Of a DNA stretch of 23,136 bases, positions 1 to 7,576 are shown in pieces; positions within the stretch are counted from its first letter, which is position 1; every line of letters starts with the position of its first letter. The stretch covers positions 1 through 23,136 of the forward strand of contig JAZQJE010000059.1 of assembly GCA_045541495.1 (NCBI GenBank), given 5' to 3'. A model generated the notes under the pieces. It did no database searches. It had not been told where the DNA came from and saw nothing but the letters and a program-made list of their open reading frames with translations. The DNA comes from RGIG3009 sp045541495 (lineage in GTDB: Bacteria > Bacillota > Clostridia > Oscillospirales > Acutalibacteraceae). Position numbers and translations under genes: made by a program.

Positions 1-608
1 AATCGGTTGTCAAGAACACGACTAAAAACACCACGAAAGCAACTACCGCCAAACCGACTATCAAATCCACTACGAAAGCTACCACCAAAGCTACCGCCAA
101 GGCAACCACCAAGGCGACCACAAAGTCCACGGTAAAGAAGACGACAAAAGCGACCACCAAGGCTACAACCAAAGCGACCACTAAAGTTACCACCAAAGCT
201 ACCGCCAAGGCAACCACCAAGGCGACCACGAAAGCTACTGTCGCAACGACCGCGAAAGCTACCACCAAAGCTACAACGACAAAAGCGACCACCATTCCCA
301 CCACATCGGCTCCGACCGCTCCTCCCCATGTGCCGATTACACCTGCCCAGGCAGAAGCTTACGCGAACTCCTATATGGCATCGCTCGGCGTTAACATTGA
401 CTACTCATATAATTTGAGCAATAGCGGATACAATCCGCCTCGTGTTTTATCCAATTCGCGTGCCTATGATGAAACTACAAAAGCTGAGATCCGTTCTTAT
501 GTTGACCGATGTGTTTCCCAAAACTGTATCAATATAAACGGCGCTTATTTTAGAGCGTATGCGACTCCCACCGGTAATGGTGGTGTATACCTGTATATTC
601 TGTACTAA
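1..608 (+). CDS. C-terminal part of a secreted or surface protein with Thr/Lys/Ala-rich linker (5' truncated)
   Basis: The frame starting at base 3 is open from the window edge to TAA at 606-608, so only the C-terminal 201 residues are visible. The first ~100 residues are a low-complexity linker of KATT/KATA units, typical of extracellular inter-domain linkers that may be O-glycosylated. It ends in a TIPTTSAPTAPPH segment, followed by a compact domain of about 90 residues (YANSYMASLG near its start, TGNGGVYLYIL at its end). The complete protein at 692-1303 carries the same linker end and domain, very similar also at DNA level, so the two are paralogues. I do not recognise the domain. By analogy the missing N-terminus may hold a signal peptide and another module such as a dockerin. 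An internal ATG at 330 exists but is not the true start, because the frame continues upstream. Confidence 0.8.
   Translation, partial: SVVKNTTKNTTKATTAKPTIKSTTKATTKATAKATTKATTKSTVKKTTKATTKATTKATTKVTTKATAKATTKATTKATVATTAKATTKATTTKATTIPTTSAPTAPPHVPITPAQAEAYANSYMASLGVNIDYSYNLSNSGYNPPRVLSNSRAYDETTKAEIRSYVDRCVSQNCININGAYFRAYATPTGNGGVYLYILY
9..290 (+). repeat. Degenerate 12-bp tandem repeat encoding KATT units
   Basis: Units of the type AAA-GCT-ACC-ACC with synonymous changes run through the linker of the truncated gene. A 41-nt block is exactly duplicated at 81-121 and 189-229, 108 bp (nine units) apart, which points to expansion by slippage or unequal recombination. The period is kept in frame. 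It is not a CRISPR array: there are no unique spacers. Confidence 0.8.
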
Positions 609-637
609 TTATTCAAAGCCATATACTCTAGCCATTG

Positions 638-662
638 AAAAGCGGAAATCATTTCCGCTTTT
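638..662 (+). repeat. 25-bp palindromic repeat, copy 1 (terminator-like)
   Basis: Arms AAAAGCGGAAAT and ATTTCCGCTTTT flank a central C. It begins 29 nt after the stop of the truncated gene and ends in T residues, so it can act as an intrinsic terminator. It shares the left flank CCATTGAAAAG with copy 2, which also lies 29 nt after its gene. One of nine copies in the window. Confidence 0.9.
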
Positions 663-691
663 CATAAACCACATATTAGGATGATGATGCT

Positions 692-1303
692 ATGAAGCAC
701 TTGATATGTTTAACCCTTTCAGTCTTAATTTTAATTCAATGCTTGGTGATCGGATCGGTATCTGTTGCCGCTCAAGTAAAGGGCGATCTTGACGACGATG
801 GATTTCTTAACATGATGGATGCTTTCCTGCTTTATAGCCATTGTTCCGGCAGAACATCTTTATCCGACAATATACAAGTATATGCTGATATTAACGAAGA
901 TTCTTCTTTGGATATGCAAGACGCCATGATGCTGTATACTATAGTCAGTACCGGCAACCATACATTAACCACTACAACTACATCCACCATTCCCACCACA
1001 TCGGCTCCGACAGCTCCTCCCCATGTGCCGATCACAGCTGCCCAGGCAGAAGCTTACGCGAACTCCTATATGGCATCGCTCGGTATTAACATTGACTACT
1101 CCTATAATTTGAGCAACAGCGGATATTATCCGCCTACGGTATTATCTAGTAGTGACGCTTACGATGAAGCAACTAAAGCATATATTCGTCAACGCGTCGA
1201 TAGAGATCTGGCTAGATGTGGCGCTCTCATCCCAGGGGACTATTTGAGAGCGTATGCAACGTCGACCGGTAACGGCGGTGTTTATCTGTATATTCTTCGT
1301 TGA
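692..1303 (+). CDS. Secreted dockerin-containing protein with unrecognised C-terminal domain
   Basis: 203 aa. Residues 1-27 are a signal peptide with a long hydrophobic core. Residues 30-86 form a type I dockerin: two EF-hand-like repeats with calcium ligands D32, D34, D36, N40, D43 and D66, N68, D70, D74, D77. Dockerins bind cohesins on scaffoldins or on the cell surface, so the protein is probably docked outside the cell. A Thr-rich linker (about 91-112) leads to a ~90-residue domain shared with the preceding gene. It has no catalytic motif I recognise, so the cargo function is unknown. AGGA about 10 nt upstream of the ATG is a modest ribosome binding site. The gene lies between palindrome copies 1 and 2, like a self-contained module. 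It may be cargo of the element or host DNA beside it. Confidence 0.85.
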   Translation: MKHLICLTLSVLILIQCLVIGSVSVAAQVKGDLDDDGFLNMMDAFLLYSHCSGRTSLSDNIQVYADINEDSSLDMQDAMMLYTIVSTGNHTLTTTTTSTIPTTSAPTAPPHVPITAAQAEAYANSYMASLGINIDYSYNLSNSGYYPPTVLSSSDAYDEATKAYIRQRVDRDLARCGALIPGDYLRAYATSTGNGGVYLYILR

Positions 1304-1332
1304 TTATCTTATCAAAATATTATAACCATTGA

Positions 1333-1357
1333 AAAAGCGGAAATCATTTCCGCTTTT
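1333..1357 (+). repeat. 25-bp palindromic repeat, copy 2 (terminator-like)
   Basis: Same arms as copy 1, central C, followed by a T-rich tract (TTTTTTC). It begins 29 nt after the dockerin gene stop. A second, unrelated terminator follows only 13 nt later. Confidence 0.9.
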
Positions 1358-1369
1358 TTCTTTTGCCCT

Positions 1370-1402
1370 AAACGCCGCTTATTCCACGAAGCGGCGTTTT
1401 TT
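1370..1402 (+). terminator. Intrinsic terminator before the conjugation operon
   Basis: Perfect 11-bp stem AAACGCCGCTT / AAGCGGCGTTT around an 8-nt loop, followed by a T run. With copy 2 it makes a double terminator insulating the operon from the dockerin genes. The ~36 nt between it and the next ATG is AT-rich and could hold a -10 element, but I cannot place a convincing -35 box. Confidence 0.8.
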
Positions 1403-1438
1403 ATATAGATAAAATACTACGAAAGGAAAGAAAAGGCT

Positions 1439-4400
1439 ATGAAAAAGATCTTACGATCAGCGCTTGCCGTGTTGATGATCCTGGCATTGATGAGTAGCTA
1501 CGCCACCGTGTTCGTCAACGCCGCTACCGCCACCGTAACCGTCTTGCATTCTGATGTCACCTTCACGAAGAACATGTATGCAAAACGATTGTCCGACGGT
1601 GCAACAGCAGGTCACACGGTAGGACAAAGCGTCACAGTCTATCGCTTCGGCGATCAGATGGCGTATTGTATCGAGCCTGGTGCGTATTCGTACCCAGGGC
1701 TGAAATACAATCAGGACTCCATCGACGATTGCGACGACGATTATTGGGATTACATGCAAACAATTCTCCCCGAAGTTGCCGACGGCATTGCCGTTGCCGC
1801 CGCAATCGGCGATGGGCTGAATCCCGCAAAAAACATGAATATCCAAGCCGTAGCACAGGTGCTCATTCACGAGATTGCATGCGGCTACCGTGACCCCATC
1901 ACCGGTGAGGTTTCCGACACGCGGTTCTTCGACAACATAACAAACGCAGGAGGACACAAGGTCTATTGGGTTGACCGCTACAACACGTTCGACAAAGCAT
2001 TCAAAAACTTCAAAAAAATCCCGAGCTTTATGTATAAGAATAAAGGCGACGCGGCAACCAATCCTCTTGTTCTTGAGTGGAACGAAGCCAATAAACGGTA
2101 CGAGATCACCATTACCGATACGAACGGTATGTTGGCAACGATTCCGAATATTTGTCAAGCTCTTGGAATGACTGTCAGCGGTGAGAGATCCGGCAACACA
2201 CTTACTCTTTGGACTACGGAGCCGATCGAAGATACGGTAACAAGTACGAAGATCCTCAAAGACTATGACTTCGCTACATCCGAAACACCCTCGGCGATCA
2301 TTTGGAGCAATCAGACTGGTTATGATGTGCGACTCCAAGCGATGATAAGCTCCTCTATCCCCGACCCTGCAAGTGCGTATATTGCGGTAAAAACGGGTAC
2401 TCCCCCTTCGATCACCGTGAGCGGACAGAAGACATGGATCGATGCAGACAACCAGGACGGCAAGCGTCCCGACGAGATTACCATTCGGTTGTTTGCAGAC
2501 GGCACCGAATACGCAAGCACCACCGTAACCGAAGCGGACGGTTGGAAATATTCGTTTACGGATCTTCCGAAATTCATCGACGACCAGGAAGTGGTATGGA
2601 CGATCACGGAAGACCCCGTTGATGGATACGAAACAACCTATGACGGATACAACGTAATCAACAGCCATACACCCGAAACCACTCTGGTAGGCGACTACAA
2701 AACGTGGAATGACGGTGGCGACCGTGACGGAAAACGCCCCGATGAAATCACGGTACATTTGCTTGCCGACGGTGTGGAAGTTGCAAGTAAAACTGTAACC
2801 GAAGCGGATGATTGGGCATACTCGTTTGAAGGATTCCCGAAATACCGCGACGGCGGTATCGAGATCGAATATACCGTCAGCGAAGATCCCGTTGAAGGAT
2901 ACGAAACCGCCTATGACGGATTAAACATTATCAACACATACACGCCCGAAACCATCGAATTGAGCGGCGAGAAAATTTGGGTGGATGATAATAACCGCGA
3001 CGGAAAACGCCCGGACATGATTATCGCCGTACTCTACGCGGATGGTGCTGCCGTAGAATTTCGTGTTGCCGATCAATCAACAAATTGGCAATACAGATTT
3101 ACGAACCTCTATAAATACCGCGACGGTGGTATTGAAATCGACTATGAGATCAAAGAGAACATTGTCCCCGAAGGATATGTGGCATCCTATGAAGGAAACA
3201 ACATTATCAACACATACGTTCCCGAAATCGTGACTGTTCCTGTTTCTAAAACATGGAACGATGCCGACAATCAAGACGGGATCCGTCCTGGCGTCATTAC
3301 CGTTCGGTTGTTTGCCAACGGTTCGGAATATGCCAGCAAAACAATAACCGCATCTGATGGGTGGGAAACCACCTTTACGGATCTTCCGAAATACCAAAAC
3401 GGTGTTGAGATCGTTTGGACAATTCAAGAAGATCCTGTTGAAGGTTACGAAACTACCTATGACGGTTTTAATATCACCAACACCCATACCCCCGAAACCA
3501 CTGAATTTAGCGGTATCAAATCATGGAACGATAACAACAACCAGGACGGCAAACGTCCCGAATCGATCGTTGTGTGGGCATACGCAGACGGTTCCCCGTA
3601 TGCCTGTAAAACCGTGACCGAAGCGGACGGTTGGAAATATTCGTTTACGAATCTTCCGAAATTCATCGACGGAACCGAGATCGTTTGGACGGTTGATGAA
3701 GACGCCGTTGAGTTCTATTCCAAAGAAATCAACGGATTCGACATCACCAACTCTTACACGCCTGAACAAACTTCCGTCAGCGGCGTCAAGTCGTGGGTGG
3801 ACGATAACGACCGTGACGGTCTGCGTCCAGACGAGATCACCGTAAACCTGCTTGCAGACGGCACCGTGATCGATTCTGTTACCACGAACGAAGCGTCAGC
3901 CTGGCGTTATGAATTTACAGGCTTACCGATTTATAAGGATGGCGGTACACCGATCGTCTATACTGTCGAGGAATCCGTTGTACCCGAAGGGTATACAGTT
4001 TCGTATACCGGCTTCAATATGACAAACACGCATACGCCCGAGCTGACCGAGGTTGGCGGCGTTAAGTCGTGGGTGGATGATAACGACCGTGACGGTCTGC
4101 GTCCCGACGAGATCACCGTGAACCTGCTCGCAGACGGAACTGTGATTGATACCGTCACCACAAACGAAACGGACGGATGGGCTTACTCGTTCACCGACCT
4201 GCTCAAGTACCGCGACAGCGGCGTAGAGATCGTCTATACCGTGGAAGAAGCGGTTGTGCCGAAGGGCTACACCGTATCCTATGATGGCTTCAATATGACG
4301 AACACCCACGCTCCCGAGCTGACCGAAGTTGGCGGCGTCAAGTCGTGGGTGGATGATAATGACCGCGACGGTCTGCGCCCCGACGAGATCACCGTGAACC

Positions 4401-5038
4401 TGCTTGCAGACGGAACCGTGATTGATACCGTCACCACGACCGAAGCGGACGAATGGACTTACTCGTTCACCGACCTGCTCAAGTATCGCGACAGCGGTGT
4501 GGAGATCGTCTATACCGTGGAAGAAGCGGTTGTGCCGGAGGGTTACACCGTGTCTTATGACGGATATAACATTATCAATACGCACGAGATCGAAACGATC
4601 ACGATCAGCGGTCAGAAGATCTGGGTGGATGGCAATAACGCCGAGCTGATTCGTCCCAACCAAATCAAGGTGGCGGTGTACGCGGATGGTGTGGAATATC
4701 AGAGCGCCACAGTAACGGCAATTTCCGAAACTGCTCCCAACCAATGGTCGTTTGAATTTACCAATCTTCCTGCGAACCGCGATAACGGGACGCCCATTGA
4801 GTACACCATCCGTGAACTCGATGTCCCTGCAGGTTATGAGGCAACTGTCGAAAAGACCAACGACGGCTTTGTACTCACGAACACTCATACCCCGACACCC
4901 GTTTACGAAGATACCCCGAAGACCGGCGAAAATCCGATTGGAACCTATACGGCAATGACGATCCTGGTGATTACTGCACTCGGTATTACCGTCACGGGTT
5001 TCGTTGCTTCAAAGCGCAAAAAGAAACAAGTTCAATAA
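1439..5038 (+). CDS. Sortase-anchored surface adhesin: thioester domain plus nine CnaB-type repeats
   Basis: 1199 aa. Signal peptide about 1-29. The N-terminal head (roughly 60-300) resembles a thioester adhesin domain: C77 in the motif YCIE, and Q136 and Q140 in IQAVAQVLIHEI, where Q140 best fits the family's Cys-Gln crosslink pair. Nine Cna_B-like domains of about 90 residues follow (325 to about 1152). Each starts with a KxW lysine, carries a late Glu and ends with N(T/S)xTPE, the usual Lys-Asn isopeptide layout with catalytic Glu. The C-terminus has a TPKTGE sortase motif (1159-1164), a membrane helix and a KRKKK tail. The expected role is covalent attachment to host surfaces or partner cells during mating. 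The ribosome binding site GAAAGGAAAG lies just upstream. First gene of the transfer operon. Confidence 0.9.
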   Translation: MKKILRSALAVLMILALMSSYATVFVNAATATVTVLHSDVTFTKNMYAKRLSDGATAGHTVGQSVTVYRFGDQMAYCIEPGAYSYPGLKYNQDSIDDCDDDYWDYMQTILPEVADGIAVAAAIGDGLNPAKNMNIQAVAQVLIHEIACGYRDPITGEVSDTRFFDNITNAGGHKVYWVDRYNTFDKAFKNFKKIPSFMYKNKGDAATNPLVLEWNEANKRYEITITDTNGMLATIPNICQALGMTVSGERSGNTLTLWTTEPIEDTVTSTKILKDYDFATSETPSAIIWSNQTGYDVRLQAMISSSIPDPASAYIAVKTGTPPSITVSGQKTWIDADNQDGKRPDEITIRLFADGTEYASTTVTEADGWKYSFTDLPKFIDDQEVVWTITEDPVDGYETTYDGYNVINSHTPETTLVGDYKTWNDGGDRDGKRPDEITVHLLADGVEVASKTVTEADDWAYSFEGFPKYRDGGIEIEYTVSEDPVEGYETAYDGLNIINTYTPETIELSGEKIWVDDNNRDGKRPDMIIAVLYADGAAVEFRVADQSTNWQYRFTNLYKYRDGGIEIDYEIKENIVPEGYVASYEGNNIINTYVPEIVTVPVSKTWNDADNQDGIRPGVITVRLFANGSEYASKTITASDGWETTFTDLPKYQNGVEIVWTIQEDPVEGYETTYDGFNITNTHTPETTEFSGIKSWNDNNNQDGKRPESIVVWAYADGSPYACKTVTEADGWKYSFTNLPKFIDGTEIVWTVDEDAVEFYSKEINGFDITNSYTPEQTSVSGVKSWVDDNDRDGLRPDEITVNLLADGTVIDSVTTNEASAWRYEFTGLPIYKDGGTPIVYTVEESVVPEGYTVSYTGFNMTNTHTPELTEVGGVKSWVDDNDRDGLRPDEITVNLLADGTVIDTVTTNETDGWAYSFTDLLKYRDSGVEIVYTVEEAVVPKGYTVSYDGFNMTNTHAPELTEVGGVKSWVDDNDRDGLRPDEITVNLLADGTVIDTVTTTEADEWTYSFTDLLKYRDSGVEIVYTVEEAVVPEGYTVSYDGYNIINTHEIETITISGQKIWVDGNNAELIRPNQIKVAVYADGVEYQSATVTAISETAPNQWSFEFTNLPANRDNGTPIEYTIRELDVPAGYEATVEKTNDGFVLTNTHTPTPVYEDTPKTGENPIGTYTAMTILVITALGITVTGFVASKRKKKQVQ
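2411..4894 (+). repeat. Nine tandem CnaB-type coding repeats; repeats 6-8 nearly identical, 276 bp each
   Basis: Repeat 1 starts at 2411 and repeat 9 ends near 4894. Repeats 6, 7 and 8 start at 3773, 4049 and 4325 with an exact 276-bp period. They are close to identical in DNA (GTGGATGATAA...CGTGACGG-type blocks recur), whereas repeats 1-5 and 9 are diverged. This indicates recent in-frame duplication within the stalk and makes this stretch prone to copy-number change and assembly error. Confidence 0.85.
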
Positions 5039-5050
5039 CAGAAAGGACGT

Positions 5051-5983
5051 GTGGCGTTGGGCGAGTATTCTAAAGAACAGATTGCCAAAGCCAAGAGTGT
5101 TCCGTTGATTGATTACCTTGAAGCGCACGGATATTCCGTGATCCGCGAGGGGCATTATGCCAGGCTCGAAGAACACGATAGTTTCGTAATTCTTCTGGAC
5201 GAAAATCGTTGGATCTGGAACAGCGAAGATATATACGGCGACACAATCGACTTCTTGATATTGGTTGAGAAGAAAACCTTTCGTGATGCCGTGCATGAAT
5301 TGATCGGCGACGATCCTTCGCGGCCGCCCATTCAACATCTTCCCCGTCCTAAACCTTCGCCACCTGTTTCTGATGAACCTGTTGATCGAACCCTTCCGCG
5401 CAAGTGCGAATCACACAAGCGGGTATACGCGTATCTTACGCAAACTCGCTGTATTGCTCCTTCGATTGTTCGGGATCTGCTTGAGAAAAACGAACTCTAT
5501 GAAGCGACGCGATCGCACAACGCGGTATTTGTACGATATGTAGACGGAGTGCCACGCTATTGCTTTCAGCGTGGCACTTCGTCTTATTCAGCCTCATGGC
5601 GAGGAGAAACAGCGTGGTCGGAAAAGGACTATGCCTGGTGTCGAGTCGGAGAAAACCTATCCACCATTTATGTGTTTGAAGCGGTGATTGACGCCTTGAG
5701 CTATGCAACGCTTGTTATGCGTAAAAGAAAAAACTGGCACGAATTAACGCTCATTACATTAGGTGGACGCTCCCTCGCTCCCTTGTATCAGTTTTTATCA
5801 GATCATCCACAAGCTGTAAGCCGCATCGTTGTCTGTACAGACAACGATAACTGCGGTAATAAAACAGCCGCAAATATCCAGGAAAAATTTTCGGACAACT
5901 ATACAGTCCTTCGTTCCCTTCCTTCTTTCGGGAAGGATTGGAACGATACCCTATGTCATATCTACAAAGAAAAAGGTGAGTAA
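5051..5983 (+). CDS. DUF3991/Toprim (primase-like) protein
   Basis: 310 aa. The N-terminal ~85 residues resemble the DnaG zinc-binding region with the cysteines lost (IDYLEAHGY ... DTIDFLILVEKKTF.DAVHELIG). Residues about 115-180 match the DUF3991 pattern, ending in QRGT. The C-terminal Toprim fold shows the catalytic Glu in VFEAVIDALSYA (E210) and D264/D266 in CTDNDNCGNKTA. Such proteins are common in Firmicute conjugative elements and may handle complementary-strand synthesis or DNA processing; activity is not proven here. GTG at 5051 lies only 3 nt after AAAGGA. TTG at 5057 has better spacing (9 nt) and could be the real start. It begins 12 nt after the adhesin stop and ends 2 nt before the next ATG, so it is translationally linked. 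Confidence 0.8.
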   Translation: MALGEYSKEQIAKAKSVPLIDYLEAHGYSVIREGHYARLEEHDSFVILLDENRWIWNSEDIYGDTIDFLILVEKKTFRDAVHELIGDDPSRPPIQHLPRPKPSPPVSDEPVDRTLPRKCESHKRVYAYLTQTRCIAPSIVRDLLEKNELYEATRSHNAVFVRYVDGVPRYCFQRGTSSYSASWRGETAWSEKDYAWCRVGENLSTIYVFEAVIDALSYATLVMRKRKNWHELTLITLGGRSLAPLYQFLSDHPQAVSRIVVCTDNDNCGNKTAANIQEKFSDNYTVLRSLPSFGKDWNDTLCHIYKEKGE

Positions 5984-5985
5984 AC

Positions 5986-6321
5986 ATGAACAAAAAAGTA
6001 TTAAAGGTCATCGGTATGGTGGCGCTGATGCTGATGATGTGCGGCATCATGGCTCTTGCCGTTTCTGCAGATGTGGAAAGCGGTCTTAACGATGCAAAAG
6101 AAGAACTGTTGGAATCCGGCATGAATATTCTTTCCAACGTCTTTGTTCCGATCGGCGAGTTTATCTGCCTTGCCGTTTTGGTCTACTTGATTATTACGGC
6201 GATTGGCAAGCACCGTGAAAACGAGGGCTACAAATCACAGTTGGTCGGAATCGGTGTCACCGTAGCCGTTATGATTCTGCTTTTGGCATTCGGCATTTGG
6301 GGTCCGGAAATGATCGCGTAA
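5986..6321 (+). CDS. VirB2/TrbC-like small membrane protein (Maff2-type), pilin-like
   Basis: 111 aa. An N-terminal hydrophobic segment (about 8-28) ends in AVSA and looks like a signal peptide. Two further hydrophobic helices (about 50-71 and 83-105) are separated by a short charged loop (GKHRENEGYKSQ). Size, topology and a place directly upstream of VirB6-, VirB3- and VirB4-like genes fit the Maff2/VirB2-like proteins of Firmicute conjugation modules, predicted pilus or channel subunits in the membrane. The sequence alone does not prove this. It starts 2 nt after the Toprim stop. A strong hairpin follows the gene, which may raise its mRNA level relative to downstream genes. Confidence 0.65.
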   Translation: MNKKVLKVIGMVALMLMMCGIMALAVSADVESGLNDAKEELLESGMNILSNVFVPIGEFICLAVLVYLIITAIGKHRENEGYKSQLVGIGVTVAVMILLLAFGIWGPEMIA

Positions 6322-6344
6322 TCAAAAAATGATCCCAAAGCACA

Positions 6345-6380
6345 ATACTCCGCATAGGACGAGGAGCCTATGCGGAGTAT
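6345..6380 (+). other. 14-bp perfect hairpin between VirB2-like and VirB6-like genes
   Basis: Arms ATACTCCGCATAGG (6345-6358) and CCTATGCGGAGTAT (6367-6380) around an 8-nt loop. The following bases are ATTTCGCTC, without a U tract, so this is not a normal intrinsic terminator. It lies 24 nt downstream of the pilin-like stop and 24 nt upstream of the next ATG. It may protect the 3' end of the pilin mRNA or be an RNA processing site. Confidence 0.75.
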
Positions 6381-6404
6381 ATTTCGCTCAAGGTGGTGAT
6401 ACCC

Positions 6405-7247
6405 ATGAAAATCCTCGATCTCATGTATACCGACATATTCCGAAAGATTTTAGCGTTGATTGCCAAAGCTTCAACTGCCCTATTCAACTTTATAACAACC
6501 ATGCTCAACCAAAGTTTCTTTACGCATGATTTCGTCAAAGGAACGTTGAACTTCTTTCAAACCATAGGATACATCTTACTATTAGCCGGCTTTGTAAAGT
6601 CACTCATAACAGCCGTCGAACAGCACGTACACGGCGACGGGAACGATATAGGAGCCAGATGTTTTTCTTTCCTCAAGGCATACGGCATGCTGTTATTTTG
6701 CCGTCCGATTATCAATTACGCCCACGAATTAGTCCTCACTATCGTGCGTCTGATCACCGCGTCGCTCTCTCCCGATTTTACGATCATTTCAATTCGCTTT
6801 AACGATATTATCAATGGAACAGGAACAGCAGGGATTGTTTTTTCGATAATATTTATCATAATGCTCATTGTTTCTGTCTTGATGGTGTTTCATTTATTCA
6901 AGCAGTATGTGGTTATATACGTCCAGGTATTAACAGGCTATTTGTACGTTTTTGATGTAGCCGCCGGCAACGACGGCGCAATCGGCGAATGGGGACGCGA
7001 CGTCATAAGCGGTCGCTTAACCTTCGGACTTCAATTACTGTGCTATTCTGCAGGTATGGATTTTGCCGCCACCGGCTATAACACAAACCACGTTCCGACA
7101 TATTTCATCGCAGGCGTCCTTCTGATCGGTGCCGCTTCGATCCCCTCGATTCTAAAACGTTGGGGATATTCTTCCGGCAGTAGCGGCGGCGGTTTAACGA
7201 ACGTAGCGTACATGGCGGCAATGGTCGCATCCCGAGGAGGAAGGTGA
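6405..7247 (+). CDS. VirB6/TrbL-like polytopic membrane protein of the mating channel
   Basis: 280 aa from ATG 6405, chosen because AAGGTGGTGAT (6390-6400) is almost a full match to the anti-Shine-Dalgarno sequence with good spacing. The in-frame GTG at 6393 lies inside this site and is rejected. Several hydrophobic helices are visible: about 50-66 (IGYILLLAGF), 90-115, 150-175 (IVFSIIFIIMLIVSVLMVF), 180-195 and 225-250. The C-terminal tail is Gly/Ser-rich. The topology and position before VirB3- and VirB4-like genes suit the VirB6/Orf15-type inner channel component; there is no diagnostic motif. Its last bases overlap the possible GTG start of the next gene. Confidence 0.65.
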   Translation: MKILDLMYTDIFRKILALIAKASTALFNFITTMLNQSFFTHDFVKGTLNFFQTIGYILLLAGFVKSLITAVEQHVHGDGNDIGARCFSFLKAYGMLLFCRPIINYAHELVLTIVRLITASLSPDFTIISIRFNDIINGTGTAGIVFSIIFIIMLIVSVLMVFHLFKQYVVIYVQVLTGYLYVFDVAAGNDGAIGEWGRDVISGRLTFGLQLLCYSAGMDFAATGYNTNHVPTYFIAGVLLIGAASIPSILKRWGYSSGSSGGGLTNVAYMAAMVASRGGR

Positions 7248-7252
7248 AAAAG

Positions 7253-7576
7253 ATGAAGCAACAAAAATATCGTGTTCCCCCGCCTATGGCAAAAGGTATT
7301 ATCATTATGGGCTTCGGCTTGCGGCACATTGGTATTTTATTTGCCATGGTCGCCGTCATAATCATTACGAATGTAACAGCAGAAAACTTACGGATGCTGT
7401 ATCTATTTGCTATTCCGATCGTGTATGCCATCCTCGTATATCGCCCGCCAGGAGTACAACACTCGGGAATTGATTTTTTCAAGAATGTAATTCATTACTG
7501 TCGCACTCCTCAATCATACCGATTGACTTCACGCATCTTATACCGAAAGGACGATGAAAACGATGCAACTGACTAA
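7253..7576 (+). CDS. VirB3/PrgI-like small membrane protein
   Basis: 107 aa from ATG 7253 (110 aa if GTG 7244 is used). It starts with a basic stretch and RVPPPM, then two hydrophobic segments (about 14-40 and 48-65) separated by a short polar turn, then a soluble tail rich in Arg/Lys/Tyr. Small two-helix proteins directly upstream of VirB4 are the PrgI/VirB3-type partners of the ATPase. GAGGAGG sits 3 nt before the GTG, and AAGGTGA sits 5 nt before the ATG; I prefer the ATG. The gene overlaps the VirB4 start by 23 nt, a sign of translational coupling. Confidence 0.65.
   Translation: MKQQKYRVPPPMAKGIIIMGFGLRHIGILFAMVAVIIITNVTAENLRMLYLFAIPIVYAILVYRPPGVQHSGIDFFKNVIHYCRTPQSYRLTSRILYRKDDENDATD

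Noticed and set aside
9..290. CRISPR-like array at the left edge
   Set aside because: The 12-bp units are contiguous, in frame and without unique spacers; they encode a KATT linker.
1457..2758. Open frame of 433 codons on the minus strand inside the adhesin gene
   Set aside because: It is a shadow of the repetitive + strand gene: no ribosome binding site, low-complexity antisense of CnaB repeats. The same applies to 3923-4888 on the minus strand.
6393..6404. GTG 6393 as start of the VirB6-like gene
   Set aside because: It lies within the excellent AAGGTGGTGAT ribosome binding site; ATG 6405 has proper spacing.
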